64,000 nt of DNA from Modicisalibacter sp033446685 (GCF_033446685.1 NZ_JAWQLY010000002.1:186001-250000), one strand, 5' to 3'. Positions 42,430 through 51,426 are shown, counted from the first letter of the stretch. The notes: generated from the sequence alone by a model not told the origin. A program made the numbers and translations.

Positions 42430-44022
42430 TCAGCGGTAGTCGACCAGCACGTTGCCGGTCATCTCGTCGGGGATCGGCTCGCCCATCATCGCCAGCAGCG
42501 TGGGGGCGAGATCGCACAGCCGGCCACCGTCGCGCAGGCTGGCCTGACGCTGGGTGACGTAGACCAGCGGCACCTCGAAGGTGGTGTGGGCGGTCTGTGG
42601 ATTGCCGGTCTCGGGGTTGACCATCTGCTCGGCGTTGCCATGGTCCGCGGTGACCAGGCATTCGCCGCCGGCGCGTTCGATCGCCTCGACCACCCGGCCC
42701 AGGCAGACGTCGACCGCCTCGATGGCCTTGACCGCGGCGTCGAAGTCGCCGCTGTGGCCGACCATGTCGCCGTTGGCGTAGTTGCAGACGATCAGGTCGT
42801 AGCTGCCGGCGTCGATCGCCGAGACCAGCGTATCGGTGAGTTCAAAGGCGCTCATCTCGGGCTTCTCGTCGTAGGTCTTGACGTCCTGCGGCGAGGGGAT
42901 CAGCTCGCGATGTTCGCCCTCGAACTCGGCCTCGCGGCCGCCCGAGAAGAAGAACGTCACGTGGGCGTACTTCTCGGTCTCGGCGATGCGCAGCTGGCGC
43001 ATGCCGCGCTTGGCGACGACCTCGCCGAGGGTGTTGACCAGATCGCTGGGCGGAAAGGCGCACGGGGCGGGGATGTCGGCGGCATACTGGGTCAGCATCA
43101 CCAGGCCGTCACCGGCCAGCCGTGGGCGCGCCTGGCGCTTGAAGCCGCTGAAGTCGTCCTCGACGAAGGCGCGGGTCAGCTCGCGGGCGCGGTCGGCGCG
43201 GAAGTTCATGAAGATCGCCGCGTCGCCGTCGGCCATGACCACCGGCTCACCCGCCGGGCGTACGCTGGTGGCGGCGACGAACTCGTCGGTCTCGTCGCGC
43301 TCGTAGGCGGCCGCCAGGCCGGCTTCGGCGGACTCGGCGACATACTGGCCCTCGCCTTCGGTCACCACGCGGTAGGCCTGCTCGACGCGATCCCAGCGGT
43401 TGTCGCGGTCCATGGCGAAATAACGCCCGACGATCGAGGCGACGAAGCCGTTGTCGGCGCCGACCAGCTCGGCGAGCTTGGCGTTGGCGCGCTCGAGGGA
43501 CGCCTGGGCGCTCTTGGGCGCGGTATCGCGGCCGTCGAGGAAGGCGTGGATGTAGATGCGCTGGGCGCCGCGCGTCGCGGCCAGCTCGGCCATCGCCAGG
43601 ATATGATCCTCGTGACTGTGCACGCCACCCGGCGACAGTAGCCCGAGCAGGTGCACGGCGCGTCCGGCCGCGACCGCGGCATCGATCGGCTTGGTCAGCG
43701 CGGCGATGCCGGCCAGTTCGTCGTCGGCGATCGCCTTGGTGATGCGGGTGAAATCCTGGTAGACGATGCGGCCCGCGCCGAGGTTCATGTGGCCCACCTC
43801 GGAGTTGCCCATCTGCCCGTCGGGCAGGCCCACGTAGCCGCCGTCGGTGTGGATCAGGCCGTGCGGGTAGCGTGACTTGAGCGCATCCATCACCGGTGTG
43901 TGGGCGGCGGCGACGGCGTTGTGTTCGGTCGACTCGTTGTGGCCGTAGCCATCGAGGATGATCAGCGCTACCGGGCGCGGACGGGCGGCTTTGGCATCTG
44001 ACATGGCTGTAGCATCTGACAT
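42430..44022 (-). CDS. gpmI: GpmI, cofactor-independent phosphoglycerate mutase
   Basis: Mn-dependent 3-PG/2-PG mutase of glycolysis. 530 aa from the ATG at 44022 (an AGG lies about 8 nt upstream); a second start at 44004 gives 524 aa. Catalytic Ser in 'DGQMGNSEVGHMNLGAGR' (S74), 'ILDGYGHNE', 'GLLSPGGVHSHEDHI', 'FMNFRADRARELT' and 'NYANGDMVGHSG' with 'LVTADHGNAEQM'. Starts the gpmI-envC-ctpA operon and is divergent from the rhodanese-secB pair. Confidence 0.97.
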   Translation of the reverse strand: MSDATAMSDAKAARPRPVALIILDGYGHNESTEHNAVAAAHTPVMDALKSRYPHGLIHTDGGYVGLPDGQMGNSEVGHMNLGAGRIVYQDFTRITKAIADDELAGIAALTKPIDAAVAAGRAVHLLGLLSPGGVHSHEDHILAMAELAATRGAQRIYIHAFLDGRDTAPKSAQASLERANAKLAELVGADNGFVASIVGRYFAMDRDNRWDRVEQAYRVVTEGEGQYVAESAEAGLAAAYERDETDEFVAATSVRPAGEPVVMADGDAAIFMNFRADRARELTRAFVEDDFSGFKRQARPRLAGDGLVMLTQYAADIPAPCAFPPSDLVNTLGEVVAKRGMRQLRIAETEKYAHVTFFFSGGREAEFEGEHRELIPSPQDVKTYDEKPEMSAFELTDTLVSAIDAGSYDLIVCNYANGDMVGHSGDFDAAVKAIEAVDVCLGRVVEAIERAGGECLVTADHGNAEQMVNPETGNPQTAHTTFEVPLVYVTQRQASLRDGGRLCDLAPTLLAMMGEPIPDEMTGNVLVDYR

Positions 44023-44023
44023 G
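43994..44023. repeat. Duplicated 12-mer at the gpmI start, offset 18 bp
   Basis: GCATCTGACATG occurs at 43994-44005 and at 44012-44023; on the minus strand each copy holds an ATG, so gpmI opens with the repeated peptide MSDATAMSDA and has two in-frame starts. Confidence 0.8.
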
Positions 44024-44263
44024 AAGGGCCTCGTGTTTGCTGTGGCGAATCGGCCGGTGGCACTGGCTGCACCAGCCTCCGGGCTTCGCGACTCACGTCT
44101 TCGGATGGCATCATACCGCAGCGCATGGGCGGGCGTCACAAACCCCACCCATGGTCGACGGACGCATCCGCAAGGCTTGTGTATACTGGGCGCCGCCCGT
44201 ACGCGCGGGCCGATTTCAACCCGAGCTATCAACTAGCGCTATCCGGCAGAGTTACCCAGACCC

Positions 44264-44683
44264 ATGATCGATCAATTGTTCGAATTCGTGCAGAACCACC
44301 CGCTGCTGGTGGGTGCCTTCGTGGCGGTGCTCGCCGCCTGGCTGGCCTACGAGGCCAGGACCGGCAACCACGGTGTCGATACCGGCGAGGCCACCAAGCT
44401 GGTCAATCGCGACGACGCGGTGATCGTCGATATCCGCGACCCCAAGGAGTTCAAGGCCGGGCACATCGCCGGCGCCCGCAACATTCCCCAGGGCAAGCTC
44501 GACGAGCGCATCAACGAGATCGACAAGTTCAAGGACAAGCCGATCGTGGTGGTCTGCAAGCAGGGCCAGTCGTCCGGCGCCGCCGTCACCAAGCTGACCC
44601 AGGCCGGCTTCGCGCGCGCGGTCAAACTCAAGGGCGGCATGGCACAGTGGCAGGCCGACAACATGCCGGTGGTCAAGAAGTAA
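44264..44683 (+). CDS. Membrane-anchored rhodanese-like protein (YibN-like)
   Basis: 139 aa: an N-terminal membrane helix ('LLVGAFVAVLAAWLAYEA') then one rhodanese domain ('AVIVDIRDPKEFKAGHIAGARNIP') with the active-site Cys at residue 98 ('VVVCKQGQSSG'). Possible sulfurtransferase or persulfide carrier facing the cytoplasm. It precedes secB by 51 bp, the same pair as in E. coli (yibN-secB). A TATACT hexamer at 44181-44186 may be its -10. Confidence 0.9.
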   Translation: MIDQLFEFVQNHPLLVGAFVAVLAAWLAYEARTGNHGVDTGEATKLVNRDDAVIVDIRDPKEFKAGHIAGARNIPQGKLDERINEIDKFKDKPIVVVCKQGQSSGAAVTKLTQAGFARAVKLKGGMAQWQADNMPVVKK

Positions 44684-44734
44684 CCGGCACGCCCGCGTTC
44701 ATCGAACAATCCCATCAAGACAAGAGACACAGTT

Positions 44735-45223
44735 ATGGCAGACGACAACAATCCGCAGGCCGCCCAGGGCGACGAACAGCAACTGCAATTTTCCCTGCAG
44801 CGTATTTACGTCAAGGACATCTCCTTCGAGTCGCCCAACGCGCCGGCGGTCTTTCAGCAGCCGTTCAAGCCCAAGGTGAGCCTGGATTTGAACACCACCA
44901 GCGAGCAGGTCGGTGAGAACCTCTACGAGGTGGTGGTCAAGGTCACCGCCCAGGTCGCGCATGCCGAAAGCGGCACCACCTCGTTTCTGGTCGAGGTCGA
45001 GCAGGGCGGCCTGTTCCGCATCGCCGGGCTGGCCGGCGAGCAGCTCGACCACACCCTGGGCGCCTTCTGCCCCAACGTGCTGTTCCCCTATGCCCGCGAG
45101 TGCATCGACAACCTGGTAAACCGCGGTAGCTTCCCGCCACTGATGCTGGCGCCGGTCAACTTCGAGGCGATGTACGCCCAGAAGAAGCAGCGTCAGGCCG
45201 AAGGCAGCGAGACTACTCAGTAA
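44735..45223 (+). CDS. secB: SecB, protein-export chaperone
   Basis: Tetrameric chaperone that keeps preproteins unfolded and hands them to SecA. 162 aa (E. coli 155) with 'QFSLQRIYVKDISFESPNAPAVF' , 'VVVKVTAQVAHAE', 'CPNVLFPYARECIDNLV' and 'GSFPPLMLAPVNFEAMY'. SD AAGACAAG-type upstream is weak. In a yibN-secB operon. Confidence 0.97.
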   Translation: MADDNNPQAAQGDEQQLQFSLQRIYVKDISFESPNAPAVFQQPFKPKVSLDLNTTSEQVGENLYEVVVKVTAQVAHAESGTTSFLVEVEQGGLFRIAGLAGEQLDHTLGAFCPNVLFPYARECIDNLVNRGSFPPLMLAPVNFEAMYAQKKQRQAEGSETTQ

Positions 45224-45266
45224 GTCAGTCAGCCAGTAAGTTAGTAACCAGTAAGGCGACACCGCG

Positions 45267-45995
45267 ATGAGCGTCCCGCGCATCCATCTCGACGCCACGC
45301 TCACCGCGGGCGCCGAGCTGACCCTGCCCGAAGGTCCGGCGCGCCATGTCGCGGCGGTGCTCAGGCTGCGCGAGGGTGCGGCGCTGACGTTGTTCGACGG
45401 CCGTGGCCAGGAGGCCACGGCCGTGCTCGTCGAGGCCACCCGCAAGCGCGTCGTCGCGCGCATCGACACGGTGACGGCGGGGCGTGGCGAATCGCCGCTG
45501 GCGGTGCATCTGGGCCAGGCGATCTCCAAGGGCGATCGCATGGACTATGCAATCCAGAAGGCCGTCGAGCTGGGCGTGGCGGCGATCACCCCGCTCTACA
45601 CCGAGCACGGCGACGTGCGTTTGAAGGGCGAGCGAGAGGCCAAGAAGCTCGGCCACTGGCAGGGCGTGGCGAGTAGCGCCTGCGAGCAGAGCGGGCGCGC
45701 CACCGTACCGACGATTCACCCGCCGCAGCCGCTCGGCGAGTGGCTGGCCAGCCGCAACGAAGCGTTGCGGCTGGTGCTGCACCCGGCCACCGACACCACC
45801 TGGCAACAGGCCGGCGCGGTCACCAGTGCCGCGCTGCTGATCGGCCCCGAAGGTGGCCTGTCGACCGCCGAGGTCGACGCCGCCACCGCGACCGGCTTCA
45901 CTCCGCTGACCCTCGGCCCGCGCATCCTGCGCACCGAAACCGCCCCCGTCGTTGCCCTGACGCTGCTCCAGCATCATTTCGGCGATCTGGGGTAA
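45267..45995 (+). CDS. rsmE: RsmE, 16S rRNA m3U1498 methyltransferase
   Basis: SPOUT-class methyltransferase. 242 aa (E. coli 243) with N-terminal PUA-like domain ('GPARHVAAVLRLREGAALTLFDG') and 'GQAISKGDRMDYAIQKAVELGVAAITPLYTEH', 'SSACEQSGRATVPTI', 'LIGPEGGLSTAEV' and 'LGPRILRTETA' of the knotted SAM site. Its stop marks the left edge of the atypical AT-rich stretch that follows. Confidence 0.96.
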   Translation: MSVPRIHLDATLTAGAELTLPEGPARHVAAVLRLREGAALTLFDGRGQEATAVLVEATRKRVVARIDTVTAGRGESPLAVHLGQAISKGDRMDYAIQKAVELGVAAITPLYTEHGDVRLKGEREAKKLGHWQGVASSACEQSGRATVPTIHPPQPLGEWLASRNEALRLVLHPATDTTWQQAGAVTSAALLIGPEGGLSTAEVDAATATGFTPLTLGPRILRTETAPVVALTLLQHHFGDLG

Positions 45996-46379
45996 GTGGT
46001 AGGCCTTCTCCAGCGCTCGCGGGTGAATCGACGGCCGTAGCCTTTCCTGACCTGATACCAGATCCGACACCCTCGGCATCGGTGTACCTCTTCGGCGCGC
46101 TGTCGATTAGCCGCCCGCGCGCTAACCCGGTTGCATCCTGGGTTCTGAACTCCAGATTGCGCGAGCACGGAGGCCGAGCTGCAGTCATGCACCGCATGAA
46201 GCAGATCGTGCATTTCGATGGTTCTAGGAGGAAAGGATTAGATGCCGCGCTAGGATTTGGAAACAATCTGTGACAAATTCTTCAGAAAGGCGGCTTTAGA
46301 AAGCTCAATTGATCGGTTCCGCTGCCGCTCCAAACCGTTGGCTAGTTTCAGCGCTACGCAAATAAGGAGTTTTGAGCAA
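45996..46379. other. Gene-free left flank of the AT-rich insertion
   Basis: 384 bp between rsmE and the Abi-like gene. The first 200 bp are GC-rich like the backbone; base composition drops toward 46250. No ORF with recognisable homology. An SD (TAAGGAGT, 46363-46370) at its end belongs to the next gene. I found no clear inverted repeats or transposase remnant. Confidence 0.5.
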
Positions 46380-47324
46380 GTGGCGATTTTTGATCTTTTT
46401 TCAAAGAGGCAGAAAGCTCTGCGAGGCGACGTCCCAGATGTATATGTCTATGATTATTTGCCAAGCCCCTTGAGAGTCCAAATAGTACACATATGGGCTG
46501 ATTCTATTGGTGGTGATAGCGATTACTATGACTACACTCATGGAGATAGAGTCAGGTCGGGATATAAGTTTATCGTTGATACCCTGTGCCGCGAATACGG
46601 AATTTTTCAATTGCCTACGGCTGAAAAGTACCAAGATAGAATGTACTTGAAAGAGCTAGCAAATTTCTTGCTTCAAGAGGAAGATGTTGAGAGACAGTTA
46701 GACGTTGTAGAATTGAGTTTTAGATATATAGATCGCCTAACCAGAGAGTATTATCTGTATCGCGATGATGCGTCTAAAATCGCAGATAACGCGATAGATG
46801 AACTTAATAGCCGATTCAAAGAGCATGGGGTTGGGTTTCAGTTTATTGAAGGTGAAGTTATTAGGGTGGACTCAGAGCTACTCCATATTGAGGCCGTAAA
46901 ACCTGCACTTAGATTGCTAAACGAAAAAGATTACCAAGGTGCGCAACAGGAGTTTCTGAGCGCTTATGAACATTACCGCCACGGGAAATATAAAGAATCC
47001 CTAAATGATTGTTTAAAATCTTTTGAAAGTGCCATGAAGGCTATTTGTGATAAGCGCAAATGGCCCTATCAGCCCAATGCTACAGCTAAAGCTCTAATTC
47101 AAGTTTGCTTTGATCACGATCTGGTTCCTTCATTTTGGCAACAACAGCTTAGCTCCTTACGCAGTATGCTGGAGAGCAGCATCCCAACAGGGAGGAATAA
47201 GTTAAGCGGGCATGGCCAGGGGACAACGCCAACTGTGGTGCCAGATTATCTTGTTGCATATATGCTTCATATGACGGCGTCAACATTAGTATTCTTAACC
47301 ACAGCTGAGAAAAACTTTAAATAA
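46380..47324 (+). CDS. Abortive-infection-type protein (resembles the STM4504/CBY_0614 family)
   Basis: The start is the GTG at 46380, with TAAGGAGT about 10 nt upstream, giving 314 aa; the frame open from 46257 is an artefact. The N-terminus 'AIFDLFSKRQKALRGDVPDVY' and 'LPSPLRVQIVHIW' resemble, from memory, the STM4504/CBY_0614 group, which carries an AbiJ-N-terminal-type domain. The C-terminal half ('YEHYRHGKYKESLNDCLKSFESAMKAICDKRKWPY') resembles the helical abortive-infection C-terminus. No catalytic nuclease motif is evident. Codon use and base composition are strongly AT-rich compared with the flanking genes, so recent transfer is likely. A phage-defence role is inferred from family and context, not shown. 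Confidence 0.65.
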   Translation: MAIFDLFSKRQKALRGDVPDVYVYDYLPSPLRVQIVHIWADSIGGDSDYYDYTHGDRVRSGYKFIVDTLCREYGIFQLPTAEKYQDRMYLKELANFLLQEEDVERQLDVVELSFRYIDRLTREYYLYRDDASKIADNAIDELNSRFKEHGVGFQFIEGEVIRVDSELLHIEAVKPALRLLNEKDYQGAQQEFLSAYEHYRHGKYKESLNDCLKSFESAMKAICDKRKWPYQPNATAKALIQVCFDHDLVPSFWQQQLSSLRSMLESSIPTGRNKLSGHGQGTTPTVVPDYLVAYMLHMTASTLVFLTTAEKNFK

Positions 47325-47513
47325 CATAGCTCTGCTAGACTTTCCGAAGCAAATCTTAGGGAAGTCCCAGAGCCCGGCGTTATCCTCTCCTCACTATTTG
47401 CCAAGCCAAGGGTTCGGGCAATGGTTACATTCTGTATGCCCGACGGCAACGGCCTTTGCCCGTGCCGCCGCCCGGCGTGATAATGAGCGTCTATCTCTCG
47501 TTGGTGATTGTCT

Positions 47514-48269
47514 ATGTCCCGCTACCAGGATTCCTCCCCGCGTTCACCCGGCCCCGGTCGGCGCTCGCCGTCCGAGTCGCGCCAGCCAATTGCCGAGGTC
47601 GGCGAGGTGGCGCTGCTCAAGGTAGTCACGGTCAACGCCACCGGCGCGTTTCTCGACTGGGGGCGGCCCAAGGACCTGCTGCTGCCGTTCGGCGAGCAGG
47701 ATCTCCGCCCGGCGGTCGGCAAGTCGGTGCTGGTGAAGATCAATGTCGACGATAGCGGCCGGCCGGTGGCCTCGATGCGCCTGAACCGCTTCATCACGGA
47801 CGAAGCCGAGGGGCTGGCCACGGGCGATGCGGTGACGCTGGTGATCGGCGATCGCACCGAGCTAGGTGTCAAGGCGGTGGTCGAGCATCGTTTCTGGGGC
47901 CTTTTGTATCACGACGAATACCAGGCGGTGGGCTCGCGGCCGCCGCGCCGTGGCGAGCGCCTGACCGGCTACGTGAAGCGCATTCGCGACGACGGCCGGC
48001 TGGATCTGACGCTGCAGCCGCTGGGCGGCGCGCGGCGCGACCTGGCCGGCGAACGAATCATGGCGGCGCTCGAGGATGGCCAGGGCTTCCTGGCGCTCAA
48101 CGACAAGAGCCCGGCGAGCGCCATCAAGGCGCGGCTGGGAATCAGCAAGAGCGCCTTCAAGCAGGCCATCGGCGGGCTCTATCGGCAGCGCCGGATTCGC
48201 CTCGAGGCCGACGGCATCCGCCGCCTGGAGCCCGACGCCGACCCCGGTACTGCCCCTGCGGGCGACTGA
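47514..48269 (+). CDS. CvfB-like S1 RNA-binding protein
   Basis: 251 aa from the ATG at 47514 (an in-frame TTG at 47508 is possible). 'VGEVALLKVVTVNATGAFLDWGRPKDLLLPFGEQ' is an S1-like domain of the CvfB/YitL family, followed by further S1 repeats ('GERLTGYVKRIRDDGRLDLTLQP') and a C-terminal winged helix ('LGISKSAFKQAIGGLYRQRRIRLE'). CvfB was described as a virulence regulator in Staphylococcus; in gammaproteobacteria its role is unknown. It restores backbone base composition after the AT-rich insertion. A GATAAT at 47479 may be its -10. Confidence 0.88.
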   Translation: MSRYQDSSPRSPGPGRRSPSESRQPIAEVGEVALLKVVTVNATGAFLDWGRPKDLLLPFGEQDLRPAVGKSVLVKINVDDSGRPVASMRLNRFITDEAEGLATGDAVTLVIGDRTELGVKAVVEHRFWGLLYHDEYQAVGSRPPRRGERLTGYVKRIRDDGRLDLTLQPLGGARRDLAGERIMAALEDGQGFLALNDKSPASAIKARLGISKSAFKQAIGGLYRQRRIRLEADGIRRLEPDADPGTAPAGD

Positions 48270-48345
48270 GCGCCGCCGCTTGGTCATGTGATGGTCGCTA
48301 CGGCATACTGCCGCAATCATTTCCTACCCATGGAAGACCGCACCG

Positions 48346-49317
48346 ATGAGCGAACGCGCCCTCAAGATCGGGGTGGTGATGGACCCCATCGCCGACATCA
48401 CCTACAAGAAGGACACCACGCTGGCCATGTTGTGGGCCGCCGAGTCACGCGGCGCCTCGCTATACTACATGGAGCAGGAGGACCTTTACCTGGAGCAGGG
48501 CCGCGCAATGGCCCGGCTGCGCGCGCTGAACGCCTTTCGCGACCCGCAGCACTGGTATGAGCTCGGCGAGCCGCAGGCCACACCGCTGGCCGAGCTCGAC
48601 GTGATCCTGATGCGCAAGGACCCGCCGGTCGACAGCCACTTCCTCAACGCCGTGCACCTGCTGGGCTTCGCCGAACGCGAGGGCGTGCTGGTGGTCAACC
48701 CGACCCGCGCGCTGCTCGAGTGCAACGAGAAGCTCTTCGCCCAGCAGTTTCCGCAATGCGTGCCGCCGACGCTGGTGGCATGCAACGACAAGGTGCTGCG
48801 CGCCTTCCACGCCGAGCACGGCGACGTGATCTTCAAGCCGCTCGACGGCATGGGCGGCACCGGGATCTTTCACGTCCAGCCCGAGGGCCGCAACATCGGC
48901 GCGATCATCGAGACGCTGACCGAGCGCGGCCAGCGCCAGATCATGGCCCAGCGCTACCTGCCCGAGATCAAGGACGGCGATACGCGCATCCTGCTGATCG
49001 ACGGCGAGCCGGTGCCCTACGGCCTGGCGCGGGTACCGATGGCCGGCGAGACCCGCGGCAACCTGGCGGCCGGCGGCCAGGGCCGCTCGCGGGAGCTGAC
49101 CGCGCGCGATCACTGGCTGATCGAGCAGGTCCAGCCGATGATTCGCGACAAGGGACTGATGTTCGTCGGCCTCGACGTGATCGGCGACTACATCACCGAG
49201 ATCAACGTCACCAGCCCGACCTGCGTGCGCGAGATCGACGACCAGCGCGGCACCGACATCGCCGGCCTGTTGATGGACGCCATCGAGCGAAACCTCGGCG
49301 AACGCCGGCAAGGCTGA
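48346..49317 (+). CDS. gshB: GshB, glutathione synthetase
   Basis: ATP-grasp ligase joining gamma-glutamylcysteine and glycine. 323 aa (E. coli 316) with 'KIGVVMDPIADITYKKDTTLAML', 'MRKDPPVDSHFLNAVHLL', 'FKPLDGMGGTGIFHV', 'AQRYLPEIKDGDTRILLIDGEPV' and 'LDVIGDYITEINVTSPTCVREID'. First gene of gshB-tonB-yqgE-ruvX, an order also known in Pseudomonas. Confidence 0.98.
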   Translation: MSERALKIGVVMDPIADITYKKDTTLAMLWAAESRGASLYYMEQEDLYLEQGRAMARLRALNAFRDPQHWYELGEPQATPLAELDVILMRKDPPVDSHFLNAVHLLGFAEREGVLVVNPTRALLECNEKLFAQQFPQCVPPTLVACNDKVLRAFHAEHGDVIFKPLDGMGGTGIFHVQPEGRNIGAIIETLTERGQRQIMAQRYLPEIKDGDTRILLIDGEPVPYGLARVPMAGETRGNLAAGGQGRSRELTARDHWLIEQVQPMIRDKGLMFVGLDVIGDYITEINVTSPTCVREIDDQRGTDIAGLLMDAIERNLGERRQG

Positions 49318-49384
49318 GTAACGGCCGGCTCGCTGTCGCCGGAAAGGCGAGGGGGCGCAGAGGACGAAGAGAGAGAATAGCGTC

Positions 49385-50338
49385 ATGGCTTTCGTCACCG
49401 ATCCGATCCGCTATGCCCCGGTCAATCGCGGCTACCGCCAGTGGCTGGCGGGCGCGCTGGCGGTGGCGTTGCATGGGGCGGTGATCGTTGCCGCCACGCA
49501 ATGGCAGTGGGCGCCCGCGAAAGCGCCGCGTGAGCCGGTCAGCATCGACGTGGTGCTGGCCCGGCAGCCATCGGTCGAGCCGCAGGCGGCCCAGGCGATC
49601 GCCGCCGCCGCCCAGCAGGCCTCGGGGCCGAAATCCACGGGACGCACGGTCGAGGAGCAGGTGGCCTCGCAGGTCGCTGCGCCAGCGGCCCCGCCGCAAC
49701 CGCAGGCCCCGGCGAATCCCGAGACGCCGCCCGCGCCACAGGAGGCGCCGAAGCCCGAACCCGCCCCCGAGCCGGCGACACCCGAGCCGCCACCGGCGCC
49801 CGAACCCGCCCCGCAGCCGGCGACGCCCGAGCCGACGCCCAAGCCCGAGCCAGCTCCTCGGCCCAAAACGTCGCCGGAACCGACGGCGCCGCCCAAGGCC
49901 TCGTCAACGCCCGATGCCCAGGCGCTGCTGGCGCAGGCCTCGGCCAGCGTGCGCGAGCGCGGCTTCGATTCGAGCGCGGCCGGCGAGGGTGACGACAACG
50001 CCAGCGACAGCCAGAAGGCCGCGCAACGGGCCGCCAAGGCGCGCTATATCGATGCCTGGTCGCGTCGCGTCGAGGAGTACGGCAACCGCTATTATCCGGC
50101 CCCCGAGGCGCTGGACGGCCAGCTGCGCATCCGCGTGGTGATCGGCCGCGACGGTCAGCTACGCCAGGCAGAGGTGATACAATCATCGCAACAGCCCGAA
50201 CTCGACCAGGCCGCGCTCGATACGGTGCGCGGCGCGGCGCCTTACCGGCCCTTCGACCGGGGCATGGGCGAGCGCGACAGCCTTACCATTACGCGGGTCT
50301 GGCAGTACGGGAAAGGCAATAATTTCGGCGTGCGTTGA
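49385..50338 (+). CDS. TonB-family energy transducer
   Basis: 317 aa. A single N-terminal membrane span (about residues 20-40, 'WLAGALAVALHGAVIVAAT'), then a long proline-rich periplasmic region with Pro-Glu and Pro-Lys runs (about 95-170), a charged stretch, and a C-terminal TonB fold ('YGNRYYPAPEALDGQLRIRVVIGRDG' and 'SLTITRVWQYGKG'). The proline-rich DNA (49680-49900) is repetitive. No exbB/exbD lies next to it. A TonB3-like gene occupies this slot (next to gshB and yqgE) in Pseudomonas. Confidence 0.85.
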   Translation: MAFVTDPIRYAPVNRGYRQWLAGALAVALHGAVIVAATQWQWAPAKAPREPVSIDVVLARQPSVEPQAAQAIAAAAQQASGPKSTGRTVEEQVASQVAAPAAPPQPQAPANPETPPAPQEAPKPEPAPEPATPEPPPAPEPAPQPATPEPTPKPEPAPRPKTSPEPTAPPKASSTPDAQALLAQASASVRERGFDSSAAGEGDDNASDSQKAAQRAAKARYIDAWSRRVEEYGNRYYPAPEALDGQLRIRVVIGRDGQLRQAEVIQSSQQPELDQAALDTVRGAAPYRPFDRGMGERDSLTITRVWQYGKGNNFGVR

Positions 50339-50352
50339 CGCCCGGGAGACCC

Positions 50353-50910
50353 ATGCAAAGCTTGCGCAATCACTTCCTGCTGGCGATGCCTCATCTCGAG
50401 GACCCCAATTTCGCGGGGAGCCTGAGTTACCTGTGCGATCACGACGACAACGGCACCATGGGGGTGATCGTCAATCATCCCCTGGAGCTGACCCTCGATG
50501 CGCTGCTCGAGCAGCTCGAGCTCGATGCCGAGGAATGCCCGATGCGCGACCAGCCGGTCTACTATGGCGGACCGACTCATCGCGATCGCGGTTTCATCCT
50601 GCATCGTGGCAGCAGCGCACCGTGGGACTCCAGCATCCAGGTCGCCGATGACGTGGCGCTGACCACCTCGATGGACATGCTGCAGGCGATCGCCGCCGGC
50701 GAAGGTCCCGAGCAGTTCATCGTCTGCCTGGGCTGCTGCGGCTGGGGCGCCGGCCAGCTCGAACAGGAACTCAAGGAAAATACCTGGTTGACCGTCGAGG
50801 CCCAGCCGGGAGTGATCTTCGACCTGCCGGCCGAGCAGCGGCTCAACGCCGCGGCGGGCATCCTCGGGGTCGATCTCAGCCTGCTCACCAGCCAGGCCGG
50901 CCACAGCTGA
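50353..50910 (+). CDS. YqgE/AlgH family protein (UPF0301)
   Basis: 185 aa from the ATG at 50353 (the frame upstream overlaps tonB). Signature 'LRNHFLLAMPHLEDPNFAGSLSYLCDHDDNGTMGVIVNHPL' at the N-terminus and 'CLGCCGWGAGQLEQELKENTWL' near residue 130. The family is conserved but function is uncertain (AlgH was first linked to alginate regulation in Pseudomonas). It shares one base with ruvX. Confidence 0.94.
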   Translation: MQSLRNHFLLAMPHLEDPNFAGSLSYLCDHDDNGTMGVIVNHPLELTLDALLEQLELDAEECPMRDQPVYYGGPTHRDRGFILHRGSSAPWDSSIQVADDVALTTSMDMLQAIAAGEGPEQFIVCLGCCGWGAGQLEQELKENTWLTVEAQPGVIFDLPAEQRLNAAAGILGVDLSLLTSQAGHS

Positions 50911-51362
50911 TGGCCGCGGCGGGGCAGCGGCTGGTACTGGCGTTCGACTTCGGCACCCGGCGCATCGGCGCGGCGGTGGGCAACGAGCTGATTCGCCGCG
51001 CCACGGCGCTCGACCCGCTGCCCGCCCGCGACGGCATTCCCGATTGGAACGTGGTCACCCGGCTGGTCGAGGAATGGCAGCCTGATCTGTTCGTGGTCGG
51101 CCTGCCGCTCAACATGGACGACAGCGAATCCGACATGAGCCGGCGCGCGCGCAAGTTCGGCAAGCGGCTCTACGGGCGCTATGGCAAGCCCTGCGAGATG
51201 GTCGACGAGCGCGGTTCGACCCGCGAGGCCAAGACCATCGCACGTGACTTCGGCCATCGCGGCAACTACCGCGAGGAGAGCGTCGACGGCCTGGCCGCGC
51301 AATTGATCCTCGAAAGCTGGTTTGCCCGGGACGAGGGGCTGCCGGCGCGGCCCTTTGGCTGA
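50910..51362 (+). CDS. ruvX: RuvX/YqgF, putative pre-16S rRNA nuclease (Holliday junction resolvase fold)
   Basis: 150 aa with the RNase H-like fold: 'LAFDFGTRRIGAAVGNELI' , 'VVGLPLNMDDSESDMSRRARKFGKRL' and 'VDERGSTREAK' with the catalytic acidic residues. Known to act in 5' maturation of 16S rRNA. Last gene of gshB-tonB-yqgE-ruvX; in Pseudomonas pyrR-pyrB-pyrC would follow, but here a permease on the opposite strand does. Confidence 0.95.
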   Translation: MAAAGQRLVLAFDFGTRRIGAAVGNELIRRATALDPLPARDGIPDWNVVTRLVEEWQPDLFVVGLPLNMDDSESDMSRRARKFGKRLYGRYGKPCEMVDERGSTREAKTIARDFGHRGNYREESVDGLAAQLILESWFARDEGLPARPFG

Positions 51363-51398
51363 ACCGCACAGCACGTTACGCACGGCACGCAGACGCGA

Positions 51399-51426
51399 CA
51401 CGGCCGGCCCCTGGGGGCCGGCCGTG
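51399..51426. terminator. Long GC hairpin between convergent ruvX and permease gene
   Basis: CACGGCCGGCCCC at 51399-51411 is complementary to 51414-51426; a very stable hairpin in the 94-bp gap between convergent genes. There is no clear T-run, so its role as a terminator is likely but not certain. Confidence 0.55.

Noticed and set aside
46257..46379. 41-codon N-terminal extension of the Abi-like protein
   Set aside because: The GTG at 46380 has a proper SD and matches the start of the resembling family; the extension shows no similarity.
49680..49900. Repetitive GC-rich DNA considered as a CRISPR or structural repeat
   Set aside because: It is the Pro-rich linker of the TonB-family protein; units are irregular codon-level repeats without spacers.
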